From Nannocystis sp. (GTDB taxonomy: Bacteria; Myxococcota_A; Polyangia; Nannocystales; Nannocystaceae): a stretch of 64,000 nt of DNA. The translations under genes were made by a program, and so were the position numbers. Numbering within the stretch: the stretch's first letter is position 1; every line of letters starts with the position of its first letter. The stretch covers positions 62,001 through 126,000 of the forward strand of contig NZ_JADJNN010000019.1 of the NCBI RefSeq assembly GCF_016714285.1. Direction: 5' to 3'. Below, piece after piece: positions 33,052-41,006 of the stretch. The notes below the pieces were generated by a model. It ran no database searches, was not told where the DNA came from, and saw only the letters and a list, made by a program, of their open reading frames with translations.

Positions 33052-35163
33052 TCACCCGCAGGTCTTGTCGCGCAGCCCCTCGCAGATCCCGTCGCAGTAC
33101 TGGTTGACCACCCCATCCTCGAGGAAGTCGCGCAGCTGCTGCTGGGCCGCTGGTTCGCGGCGGGGGCACTCGTGCGGGTCCTTGTCCGAGCTCGGCGGCT
33201 CGTTGGTGAAGGGCGCGTCGGGCACGTCCGTGTAGTGCCACTCGACGTAGGCCGAGCCGGTGAAGCCCGGCGCCTTCTCCTCGACGCCCCACACCGGCTT
33301 GGTCTGCGGCGCCACCGTCGACGCACCGAACGCGCGGGCCTGGATCTGGGCCCCGACGTTGCTCACCTGCGCGTCGCCGATCGCCACCTGCATCAGCACC
33401 TGCTTGGCGCCGACGTCGGGGTTCGGCTCGCGGTTCATCGCCCAGGCCCAGCCCGCGCCCTCGCCCGGGTCCCACAGGTTCTGGAACACCGCGATCAGCA
33501 GCATGATGTCGCGGTGGTCGCTGTAGGCCCCGTTGAGCAGCGAGAAGAACTGCTCGAAGTCATGCGAGCGCGGCAGCAGCAGCACGTACGGCATCCCGCC
33601 GACCCCGAGCACCCCGCGGTCGATGTCCGGGCTGAGCGCCAGGTACGCCCCGCCGAGGATCCCGCCCTGCGAGTTGCCGTAGTAGCTGCGCTTCTCCGGG
33701 TCGATCACCGAGTACTCGCCGCTCTCGGTCTTGAAGGTGAGGTCGGGGTCATTGCGCAGCTTGCCGGTCGCCATCCGCATCGCCGCGATGAACTCGGTGA
33801 AGCCCTGCATCGAGCGCTCCGGGATCGCCGGGAAGTTGGTCGCGTCGGTGGTGAGGATCGAGATGATCGGCACCACGTCCTCGCTCTTCATCCCGGTCCA
33901 GTCGGAGGCCAGGATCACCCAGCCGTTGGCGTTCGCCATGGCGCTCAGGTAGCCGCCCTCGGCCTCGCCCTTGCCGCCGAGCAGGCCGTGGCCGTACTGG
34001 ACCACCCGCCCCGAGCGCGGCTCGAGCTGATCGATCAGCGAGCAGGGGATCCGCAGCAGCACCTCGACCACCGTCGTCCCGTTGCGAAACGGCATCCCGG
34101 TCTCCGGGTCGCGGGTCAGCAGGGTGCCGGCCTTGTCCGCCGTGGTGTACAGCGGCGTCGTCATGTCGACCAGGATCGTGCGCCCGATCTGGGTGTCGGG
34201 GTTCTTGCAGTCCTCGTCCTTCACCGACACGATCTCGTAATCGGGACCGTCCGGCCCGACCGCGTCGAGCACGTCGTCGCGCAGCCACTCCATGCGCCCC
34301 AGGCTGCTCTCCCGCGACACCGTCACGAAGTCCCACGCGATCTGCAGCTCCTCGCGCGCGAAGCCGGCGTCCTGCAACACCGGGAAGATGTCGAGGTTGT
34401 AGTGCACCCGCTGGCCCTCGACGCTCATGTCGTCGGTGCCGACCTTGTCGCGCAGCGCCGCGAAGCCCGGCGAGGCCTCCACCAGCCCCCCGCCCTGCTT
34501 CCCGAGCCCCCGCGCCGCGAACACGTAGCGCCGCCCGTGGGCCAGCGGCGTCGCCGGCTGGACCACCACCAGCCGCTCGCTCGCCTTGGCCGTGCGCATG
34601 TCGAGCTCGACGAAGTGCGGCACCCGCTCGCCCGTCTCCGCGTCGAGCAGCACCGTCTTCACGTCGGCCTTCGTGTAGTCGCCGAGCGTCTCGTGGGTCA
34701 GCAGCCCCGCGAGGTCGAGCTCCTTGAACTGGAACAGCAGCGCCCCCAGCACCGAGAAGCCGTCCTTCTCGTTGAGGTACTTCGGGTCCATCCCCTTCTT
34801 CATGCCGTTCACCGGCAGCGCCTCGGCCGTGTAGGCCAGCCGGTAGCCGGTCGCCGTCTCGGCCTCACGCATGTGGAACATCGACGGGTACGGCAGCGCG
34901 CACATGCTCGGGTCGACCGGGTTGCACGCGCCGAGCTCCCATGGCCCGCCGGTCGTCGGGTCCTCGCCCGTGTCGTCGCCCGTGCTGCCGGTGGTCGTCG
35001 CCGTCGTGGTCGGCGTGCTCGCGCTGCCCGTCGACCCGCCGCCGCTGCTCTCGCCCTCGCCCTCGCCGCCCGCGCCCGGCTTGCACGCGAGCCCCCCAAC
35101 CACCGCGAGGCCCGTGACGAGGCCGAGAGAACGGACGAGGACCAGAGATCGGGGGCGCATCAT
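33052..35163 (-). CDS. Lipoprotein with alpha/beta-hydrolase-like domain
   Basis: A 703-residue exported protein. The signal peptide RSLGLVTGLAVVGGLAC carries the lipobox Cys near residue 27; a Ser/Thr/Gly linker (about 28-75) follows. The rest looks like an extracellular lipase/esterase of the VolA/Pla-1 type: a beta-rich N-terminal region with Ig-like sequence (about 85-260), then VVQYGHGLLGGKGEAEG (the HGLLG oxyanion motif) and the nucleophile elbow GNSQGG with Ser near residue 500. Candidate acid and His residues follow, but I cannot fix them by eye. The C-terminus is Cys-containing (YCDGICEGLRDKTCG). It is probably anchored in the outer membrane and acts on lipids or esters of prey or the medium. 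Two adjacent ATGs (35163, 35160) are possible starts. Confidence 0.75.
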   Translation of the reverse strand: MMRPRSLVLVRSLGLVTGLAVVGGLACKPGAGGEGEGESSGGGSTGSASTPTTTATTTGSTGDDTGEDPTTGGPWELGACNPVDPSMCALPYPSMFHMREAETATGYRLAYTAEALPVNGMKKGMDPKYLNEKDGFSVLGALLFQFKELDLAGLLTHETLGDYTKADVKTVLLDAETGERVPHFVELDMRTAKASERLVVVQPATPLAHGRRYVFAARGLGKQGGGLVEASPGFAALRDKVGTDDMSVEGQRVHYNLDIFPVLQDAGFAREELQIAWDFVTVSRESSLGRMEWLRDDVLDAVGPDGPDYEIVSVKDEDCKNPDTQIGRTILVDMTTPLYTTADKAGTLLTRDPETGMPFRNGTTVVEVLLRIPCSLIDQLEPRSGRVVQYGHGLLGGKGEAEGGYLSAMANANGWVILASDWTGMKSEDVVPIISILTTDATNFPAIPERSMQGFTEFIAAMRMATGKLRNDPDLTFKTESGEYSVIDPEKRSYYGNSQGGILGGAYLALSPDIDRGVLGVGGMPYVLLLPRSHDFEQFFSLLNGAYSDHRDIMLLIAVFQNLWDPGEGAGWAWAMNREPNPDVGAKQVLMQVAIGDAQVSNVGAQIQARAFGASTVAPQTKPVWGVEEKAPGFTGSAYVEWHYTDVPDAPFTNEPPSSDKDPHECPRREPAAQQQLRDFLEDGVVNQYCDGICEGLRDKTCG

Positions 35164-35287
35164 CCAGGACCCATATCGCGCCACGCCACGCCCTGGGAAC
35201 CGCCGGCCCGCGACCACGCGCGTGAGTCGAGGCACCCGCCGTAAATTCCCCCTGCCACCCACCGGGCGACCCCGATAAGGTGGCGCG

Positions 35288-37303
35288 ATGAGCCTGCCTC
35301 GCCCGCGTCGTCCGTCCCGCCTGCTCCCCCGCCACCTGCTCAACCTCATGGCCCTGCTCGCCGCCTCGGCGCTCGCGGCCTGCGGCGACGACAACGTCAG
35401 CACCGGCAGCGCGAGCACCGGCAGCGGCGCGAGCACCAGCGGCGACACCCCAAGCACCACCGCCACCGCCCCGACCGAGACCAGCGTCGACCCGCCGACC
35501 ACCGGTCCCACCACCGACCCGACCACCGCCGGTCCGAGCAGCGATCCCGGCACCGACACCACCGCCACCACCGCGGGCCCGACCACCGACACCGCCACCG
35601 ATACTGCCACCAGCACGACCACCGCCAGCACCGGCCAGGTCAGCGCCAGCGACACCGACACCGGCGGCAGCACCAGCGGCAGCGGCAGCACCGGCGACCC
35701 GCCCTGCGCCCAGGGCACGATCATCTGCGAGGGCAACACCGCCAAGGTCTGCGACGGCCTCGGCGGCTTCGAGAGCGAGGAGGCCTGCCCCAAGGCCTGC
35801 GCCCCCGACCTCGGCTGCACCGAATGTGTCCCCAACGCCGGCCAGTGCAACGGCCCGATCGCCCAGAAGTGCAAGCCCGACGGCTCCGGCTTCGAGGACA
35901 CCTTCTGCGACGACGTCCAGGGCGTCCAGTGCGACGCCAACGCCGGCGAGTGCGTCGGCGCCTGCGCCCCCAAGACCCTCGGCAACAGCTACATCGGCTG
36001 CCAGTACTACCCCATCGTCACCCCCAACGTCGTCAGCGACACCTTCACCTTCGCCGTCGTCGTCTCCAACGTCTCCGACCAGGACGCCGACATCAACATC
36101 ACCAAGGGCGGCCAGCCCGTCGTCGACATCATCGTCCCGAAGAACACCGTCGAGGTCATCCCCCTGCCGTGGGTCCAGGTGCTCAAGAGCACCGGTAGCA
36201 GCCGCTTCGTCGCCGACGGCGCCTACCGCCTGCGCTCGACCCAGCCGGTCACCGTCTATCAATACAACCCGCTCGAGTACCAGAAGAACAACAACTTCAC
36301 GTACACCAACGACGCCTCGCTGCTCATGCCGACCAACGTGTGGGGCGACGACTCCTTCGTCGTCACCCGCAACACCCTCAACGGCCTGCCCGGCATCTAC
36401 ACCGTGATCGGCCAGGAGGACAACACCACCGTCACGCTCCAGCCCTCGGCCACCGGCCAGAAGGTCGTCGCCGGCGGCGGCGTCGCGGCCAACGGCACCG
36501 GCGTCGTCATGATCGGCGAGGGCGACGTCTTGCAGGTGCTCTCGGGCGTCGGCGTCGTCGACCCGCAGAAGGGCGACAACTCCGACCTCACCGGCACCCG
36601 CGTGCTCTCGGACAAGCCCGTCATGGTCCACGGCTCGCACGCCTGCACCTACGTCCCGTACACCATCCTCGCCTGCGACCACCTCGAGGAGACCAACCTC
36701 CCCTTCGTCAACCTCGCCAAGGAGTACCTCGTCACCCCCCCGCTGGTGAAGGCGCCCAACATGAACCCTACCCTCAAGGCCCGCATCGTCCGCGTCATCG
36801 CCACCACCGACAACACCACGATCACCTACGACCCCCCGCAAAACGGCGCCCCCGCGGCCCTCGCCAAGGTCGGCGACTACGCCGAGTTCTCCACCGACAA
36901 GGACTTCAAGATCACCGCCAACTTCAAGATCGCCGTCTCCGAGTACATGATCGGCCAGAGCGGCGGCGGCGGTGCCGGCGACCCGGCCCTGACGATCGGC
37001 GTCCCGATCGAGCAGTATCGCAGCAGCTACTCGTTCCACGCCCCCACCAACTACGAGAGCAGCTTCGCCAACATCACCGCCCCCGTCGGCACCAACGTCA
37101 CGATCGACGGCCAGCCCGTCGCCGGCTTCCAGCCGATCGGCGGCAGCGGCTTCAGCGGCGTCCGCGTCCAGCTGTCCAACGCCGGTGACGGCGACCACAC
37201 CATCGCCGGCGACAAGGCCTTCGGCGTCCAGGTCTACGGCTACGGCCAGTACACCTCCTACTGGTACCCCGGCGGACTCGACCTGAACCTCATCCCCCAG
37301 TGA
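35288..37303 (+). CDS. IgGFc-binding-like surface lipoprotein
   Basis: A 671-residue protein. The signal peptide LMALLAASALAAC ends in lipobox Cys 32. A Thr/Ser/Gly/Asp linker of about 100 residues follows, then a small Cys-rich region (CEGNTAKVCDGLGGFESEEAC, about 145-235). The main domain (about 240-671) matches the IgGFc-binding N-terminal family found in myxobacterial proteins: YQYNPLEYQKNNNFTYTNDASLLMP, GIYTVIGQEDNTTVTL, and VMVHGSHACTYVP. It is predicted to be all-beta and exposed on the outer surface; binding of antibodies is a historical family name and the real ligand here is unknown. The start is supported by the compact signal peptide. Confidence 0.85.
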   Translation: MSLPRPRRPSRLLPRHLLNLMALLAASALAACGDDNVSTGSASTGSGASTSGDTPSTTATAPTETSVDPPTTGPTTDPTTAGPSSDPGTDTTATTAGPTTDTATDTATSTTTASTGQVSASDTDTGGSTSGSGSTGDPPCAQGTIICEGNTAKVCDGLGGFESEEACPKACAPDLGCTECVPNAGQCNGPIAQKCKPDGSGFEDTFCDDVQGVQCDANAGECVGACAPKTLGNSYIGCQYYPIVTPNVVSDTFTFAVVVSNVSDQDADINITKGGQPVVDIIVPKNTVEVIPLPWVQVLKSTGSSRFVADGAYRLRSTQPVTVYQYNPLEYQKNNNFTYTNDASLLMPTNVWGDDSFVVTRNTLNGLPGIYTVIGQEDNTTVTLQPSATGQKVVAGGGVAANGTGVVMIGEGDVLQVLSGVGVVDPQKGDNSDLTGTRVLSDKPVMVHGSHACTYVPYTILACDHLEETNLPFVNLAKEYLVTPPLVKAPNMNPTLKARIVRVIATTDNTTITYDPPQNGAPAALAKVGDYAEFSTDKDFKITANFKIAVSEYMIGQSGGGGAGDPALTIGVPIEQYRSSYSFHAPTNYESSFANITAPVGTNVTIDGQPVAGFQPIGGSGFSGVRVQLSNAGDGDHTIAGDKAFGVQVYGYGQYTSYWYPGGLDLNLIPQ

Positions 37304-37440
37304 ACCCGCAGGCCGACGCCGGCCCTGCGAACGCCGCCCCGCGCGCTCGCCAGCGGGCCGCGGCTCGGGCGGCGAACGCCGTCCCGCGGGCACTCGCCGC
37401 GAGCCCTCGCCAGCGGCGCGCGCCTCGGGTATGCAGCAGC

Positions 37441-38364
37441 GTGCCCGGACGCACCCTGGACGCCACCGCGAAGCGCGACGAGCTGCGCGCCCTCCTCACC
37501 ACGGCCACGGACCCCGCGGCCCTGCTCGACGCGGCCCGCAAGGCCGCGCTCGCGCTCGAGTTCCGCGCCACCGACGCGATGATCGGCCTCGATCCCGTCG
37601 CCGACGATCTGCTCGCCGAGCTGCGCCAGACCATCGACACCGCCCTCGCCGCCGCCGCCGAGCAGGGCTCGCACGACGCCGCCTGCGAGCTCGCCGTGCT
37701 GCGCATGCGAGCCCGCGAGCACCTCGCCGCCCTCGCGCTGCTCGAGCCCGTCGCCCGCGCCCACCACCCGCGAGCCGCCGCGCTCGCGGCCCAGATCGTC
37801 TGGCGTCAGGGCCTCGCCCACCGCCAGGCCGACGCCATCGCCTGGCTGGAGGCCGCCCGCGCCGCCGACCCCGAGGGCCACGCGACCTACATGCTCGGCC
37901 TCTACGCCTTCAACGGCACCGGCCGCGCCGTCGACTTCACCACCGCCGGTCGCCTGCACGAGGAGGCCGCGGCCCGCGGCAACGCCGACGCGATGTTCGA
38001 GCTCTACATCCTCAGCGACCAGGGCCTCGGTCGCCCCGCCGACCCCGGCGCCGCGGTGGCCTGGTGTCAGCGCGCCGCCGAGGCCGGCAACCTGCGCGCC
38101 ATGGGCAACCTCGGCGGCTTTTATGCGACCGGCCGCGGCCTCCCACGCGACCCGGTCCAGGCCCTCGCCTGGTACGAGCGCGCCGCGAAGGCCGGCCACG
38201 GCAAGTCGGCCGCCACGCTCGGGGTCATGTACGCCACCGGCGACTGCGTCGACACCGACCCCGAGCGCGCCCGCAGCTGGTTCGCCGCCGCCGACGCGAT
38301 CGGCCACGACTGGCGCGACCTCGCCGACGCCGTCGGCCTCGACCCCGACGACTGGGAGCCCTGA
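37441..38364 (+). CDS. Sel1-repeat protein
   Basis: A protein of about 307 residues made of helical Sel1-like (TPR-related) repeats. Clear units occur in the C-terminal half: GHATYMLGLYAFNGTG, GNADAMFELYILSDQGLG, GNLRAMGNLGGFYATGRG, GHGKSAATLGVMYATGD, each followed by a D/P-x-x-A-x-x-WxxxAA segment. Such proteins are scaffolds in signalling complexes. There is no signal peptide, so it is probably cytoplasmic. A GTG at 37300 that overlaps the previous stop (GTGA) is an alternative start; it would add 47 Ala/Arg/Pro-rich residues, so I prefer the GTG at 37441. Confidence 0.78.
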   Translation: MPGRTLDATAKRDELRALLTTATDPAALLDAARKAALALEFRATDAMIGLDPVADDLLAELRQTIDTALAAAAEQGSHDAACELAVLRMRAREHLAALALLEPVARAHHPRAAALAAQIVWRQGLAHRQADAIAWLEAARAADPEGHATYMLGLYAFNGTGRAVDFTTAGRLHEEAAARGNADAMFELYILSDQGLGRPADPGAAVAWCQRAAEAGNLRAMGNLGGFYATGRGLPRDPVQALAWYERAAKAGHGKSAATLGVMYATGDCVDTDPERARSWFAAADAIGHDWRDLADAVGLDPDDWEP

Positions 38365-38495
38365 CGCGACCCCGCGTCCCCCGCCGACCACCCGCAAGAT
38401 ATTCCGATCCCCGCCGCGCGCCCCCGCGCCGCCTCTGACTGCGCGTCCGAGAAATGCAGCGTGCGCCCGCCGGGCCCCGCGGTTATCGTCGCCCG

Positions 38496-39053
38496 ATGTT
38501 GGCTTGGACCCTCGCTCGCTCGCTCACCACCGTCGCCGCCCTGTGGCTCGTCGCATCACCGGCCACCGCCACCGCCGAGCCCGACGCCGACGCCGACTCA
38601 CCCCGCATCACCACCCGCGTCACCGCGAAGGGTGAGGTCATCGCCGAGATGAAGGTCGCCGCCACCGCCACCGCCGTGCGGGCCCAGCTGGCCGGCGCCG
38701 AGCGGGCCCACGGCCTCGCGCCCACCACCGTGTCCGCCAAGGCCACCACCGACGGCAAGTGCGAGAAGGTCCAGCTGCAGACCCGCGGCCTGCTCTCCCC
38801 CTTCGTCCTCGAGACCCGCCGCTGCCCCACGATCACCGGCTGGAAGGAGACCCTCACCGCCTCCGACAACTTCGTCGAGTACTGGAACGAGTGGACCGTC
38901 AAGGAGCTCCCCGGCGGCGGCGCCCTCGTCACCTTCAAGACCCGCACCCTGCCCAACGTCGCCGTGCCCGAGTCGATCATCCTGGCCCAGACCCGCCGGG
39001 TCCTCAGCAAGCTGATGCGCAACCTCCTCGGCGCGCTCGGCGAGTCCCCGTGA
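38496..39053 (+). CDS. Exported protein of unknown family, 185 aa
   Basis: The N-terminus (MLAWTLARSLTTVAALWLVASPATATA) is a Sec signal peptide with an ATA-type cleavage site. The mature part has about 150 residues with sequence such as GEVIAEMKVAATATAVRAQLAGAERAH and SDNFVEYWNEWTVKELPGGGALVTF, which resembles an SRPBCC/START-like lipid-binding fold (long C-terminal helix KLMRNLLGALGE). That is a weak resemblance, not an identification. It contains one Cys pair that could form a disulphide. The upstream frame from 38454 lacks a good start. Confidence 0.65.
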   Translation: MLAWTLARSLTTVAALWLVASPATATAEPDADADSPRITTRVTAKGEVIAEMKVAATATAVRAQLAGAERAHGLAPTTVSAKATTDGKCEKVQLQTRGLLSPFVLETRRCPTITGWKETLTASDNFVEYWNEWTVKELPGGGALVTFKTRTLPNVAVPESIILAQTRRVLSKLMRNLLGALGESP

Positions 39054-39103
39054 GCGAGTCCCAGTGATCGTCGCCGCCGCCCGCGACTGATACAGTCCGC
39101 CGC

Positions 39104-40195
39104 GTGCACGCCCTCCAGGGCCTCGAGCCCCGCGCCCTCGCGCGCCTCTTCCCCGAGCTCAGCCCCGCCGAGGCGCGCCGCGTCATCTCCGGCGTGATGC
39201 GCCGCGGCCCCGAGCTCCTGCTCGCCCCGATCGCCCAGGTCCGCCGCGAGGGCCTCGCCGCGCTGCGAGCCCGCGCCCACGTCCCCACCCTGGAGCTGCG
39301 CTCCGAGCGAGCCAGCCGCGTCGACGCCTTCGTCAAGTATCTGTTCGCCGCCGACGACGGCGCCCTCCTCGAGAGCGTCCGCATCCCGCTCGCGCAGCCC
39401 GATCGCTTCACCGTCTGTGTCAGCTCGCAGATCGGCTGCGCCCTCGCCTGTGCCTTCTGCGCCACCGGCCGCCTCGGCCTGCGCCGCAACCTCGAGGCCT
39501 GGGAGATCGTCGAGCAGGTCCGGCTCGTGCGCGCACGCCTGCCCGCCGGCGCGCGCGTCCGCGGCGTCGTGTTCCAGGGCATGGGCGAGCCGCTCGCCAA
39601 CCTCGATCGCGTGCTCGCGGCGATCGCCGTGCTCTCCGATCCCTCCGCCCTCGCGATCGACGCCCGCGCGATCACCGTGTGCACCGCCGGCCTCGCCGCC
39701 GGCATCCGCCGCCTCGCCCATGAGGCCCCGCAGGTCCGCCTCGGCCTCTCGATCGCCAGCGCCCGACCCGAGCTGCGCCGCCGCCTCATGCCGATCGACG
39801 GCGCCCAGCCGCTCTCCGAGGCCCTCGCCGCCGCCCGCGAGCACGCGACCCTCACCGGCCTCGCGCCGATGTTCGCCGTCACCCTGCTCCGCGATCACAA
39901 CGACAGCGACGCCGACGCCCACGCCCTCGCCGATCTCGTCCTCGACTTCCACGCCCGCACCGGCCTGCGCCCCCGCCTCTCGATCATCCCGTACAACTCG
40001 ATCGGCAGCCCCATCGGCAACCCGATCGATCCGATCGCCAGCCCGATCACCGACGACCCCTTCACGCGCAGCCCCGACGCCAGCGAGTCGACCTTCCGCG
40101 ACGTCCTCGCCGCCCGCGGCGTGTTCACCCACAAGCGCTACAGCGGCGGCGCCGACGTCGACGCCGCCTGCGGTCAGCTCGCCGCCCGCGCCTGA
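39104..40195 (+). CDS. RlmN-like radical SAM rRNA methyltransferase
   Basis: A 363-residue radical SAM enzyme of the RlmN/Cfr family, which methylates C2 of A2503 in 23S rRNA (and A37 of some tRNAs in RlmN). It has an N-terminal accessory helical domain (about 1-95), then CVSSQIGCALACAFCATG, which carries the cluster motif CxxxCxxC, GVVFQGMGEPLANLD, and the C-terminal ACGQL with the methyl-carrying Cys needed by RlmN. Between the last strand and this Cys there is an unusual Ile/Pro/Ser-rich insert (IGSPIGNPIDPIASP, about 302-325). It starts with GTG at 39104. Its 3' end overlaps the convergent YaaW-like gene by 22 bp. It may be a paralogue rather than the housekeeping rlmN. Confidence 0.88.
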   Translation: MHALQGLEPRALARLFPELSPAEARRVISGVMRRGPELLLAPIAQVRREGLAALRARAHVPTLELRSERASRVDAFVKYLFAADDGALLESVRIPLAQPDRFTVCVSSQIGCALACAFCATGRLGLRRNLEAWEIVEQVRLVRARLPAGARVRGVVFQGMGEPLANLDRVLAAIAVLSDPSALAIDARAITVCTAGLAAGIRRLAHEAPQVRLGLSIASARPELRRRLMPIDGAQPLSEALAAAREHATLTGLAPMFAVTLLRDHNDSDADAHALADLVLDFHARTGLRPRLSIIPYNSIGSPIGNPIDPIASPITDDPFTRSPDASESTFRDVLAARGVFTHKRYSGGADVDAACGQLAARA

Positions 40196-40923
40196 TCCGC
40201 ATCCGCCGCGCCCGCTGCCGTCGCCGCGATCGCCTGATGGTGGCGCAAGAAGGCCACGTAACAGATGACCGGCACCGTCAGGCGGTACGCCGGCCCGAGC
40301 CACTCCCAGGCCGTGATCACCCAGTTCACCGGCCCCGCCAGCCCGCGCAGCACCAGGCGCAGCGCCGCCGTGCGGACCATCGACTTGGCCCGGCGCTGCA
40401 GCTGGTCGCCGCCGATGTGCCGCAGCGCCCGCCTGACCTTCCCCGCCGTGACTACGCGATGCTCCGGATCGACGCGCGTCATGAACGGGTGCACCGCGTC
40501 GGTCCCGTGCAGCCCCTCGGCGAAGTAACGACCCGCGAAGAACCCGTCCAGCAGCTCCGCCTGCAGATCGGGCGCGAGCCGCTCGAACTCGCTGTCGAGC
40601 ACATACCGGACCACCCGCAGCTCGAGCGCGAGGATCCCGTCAGCGGGCGTGTCGGCCAGCTCGAGATCCTGCAGCGCGTCGCACACGATCTGCAAATAAC
40701 AACCCTGACCGCCGCCGACGCGACCCTTCACCAGGTGGTCGCCGCAACGGAGGACTTCCTCGACCACCGCCGCGACCCGATCCGCGTGGGCGACGCCGGG
40801 CGCACGCACCCGCCGATCGAACCACAGCAGCCCCGAGGGCGGACGCCCGAGGAACTCGATCAGGAGCGCGAGCTCGGCCTCGCTGGCGGCCTCGAGCACG
40901 GGGGTCAGGTGGTCGTCACGCAT
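40174..40923 (-). CDS. YaaW-like (UPF0174) protein
   Basis: A 249-residue protein that resembles the E. coli YaaW family. The C-terminal part (GLAGPVNWVITAW, then GPAYRLTVPVICYVAFLRH) matches the end of YaaW (GPVGAALNGVKA, GSAYRVTIPAVLQIACLRR), and the N-terminal LTPVLEAASEAELALLIEFL matches its SEEQL-containing start. The middle helical part is more diverged. The C-terminal hydrophobic segments suggest membrane association. The function of the family is not known. It starts with ATG at 40923 and is divergent from the kinase at 41007. It overlaps the end of the convergent rlmN-like gene by 22 bp. Confidence 0.7.
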   Translation of the reverse strand: MRDDHLTPVLEAASEAELALLIEFLGRPPSGLLWFDRRVRAPGVAHADRVAAVVEEVLRCGDHLVKGRVGGGQGCYLQIVCDALQDLELADTPADGILALELRVVRYVLDSEFERLAPDLQAELLDGFFAGRYFAEGLHGTDAVHPFMTRVDPEHRVVTAGKVRRALRHIGGDQLQRRAKSMVRTAALRLVLRGLAGPVNWVITAWEWLGPAYRLTVPVICYVAFLRHHQAIAATAAGAADADQARAAS

Positions 40924-41006
40924 GACAGCGCCGCGAGCTTACGCGATCCCCTCCGCGCCCGCTGCGGCTTGAGTCCCGCGTCGGCGTCGGGCAAGATCGC
41001 CGCCGC

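Noticed and set aside
34865..37393. A minus-strand open frame of 842 codons opposite the IgGFc-like gene
   Set aside because: The plus strand has a signal peptide and family motifs; the minus translation is Gly/Val/Ala/Asp low-complexity without motifs.
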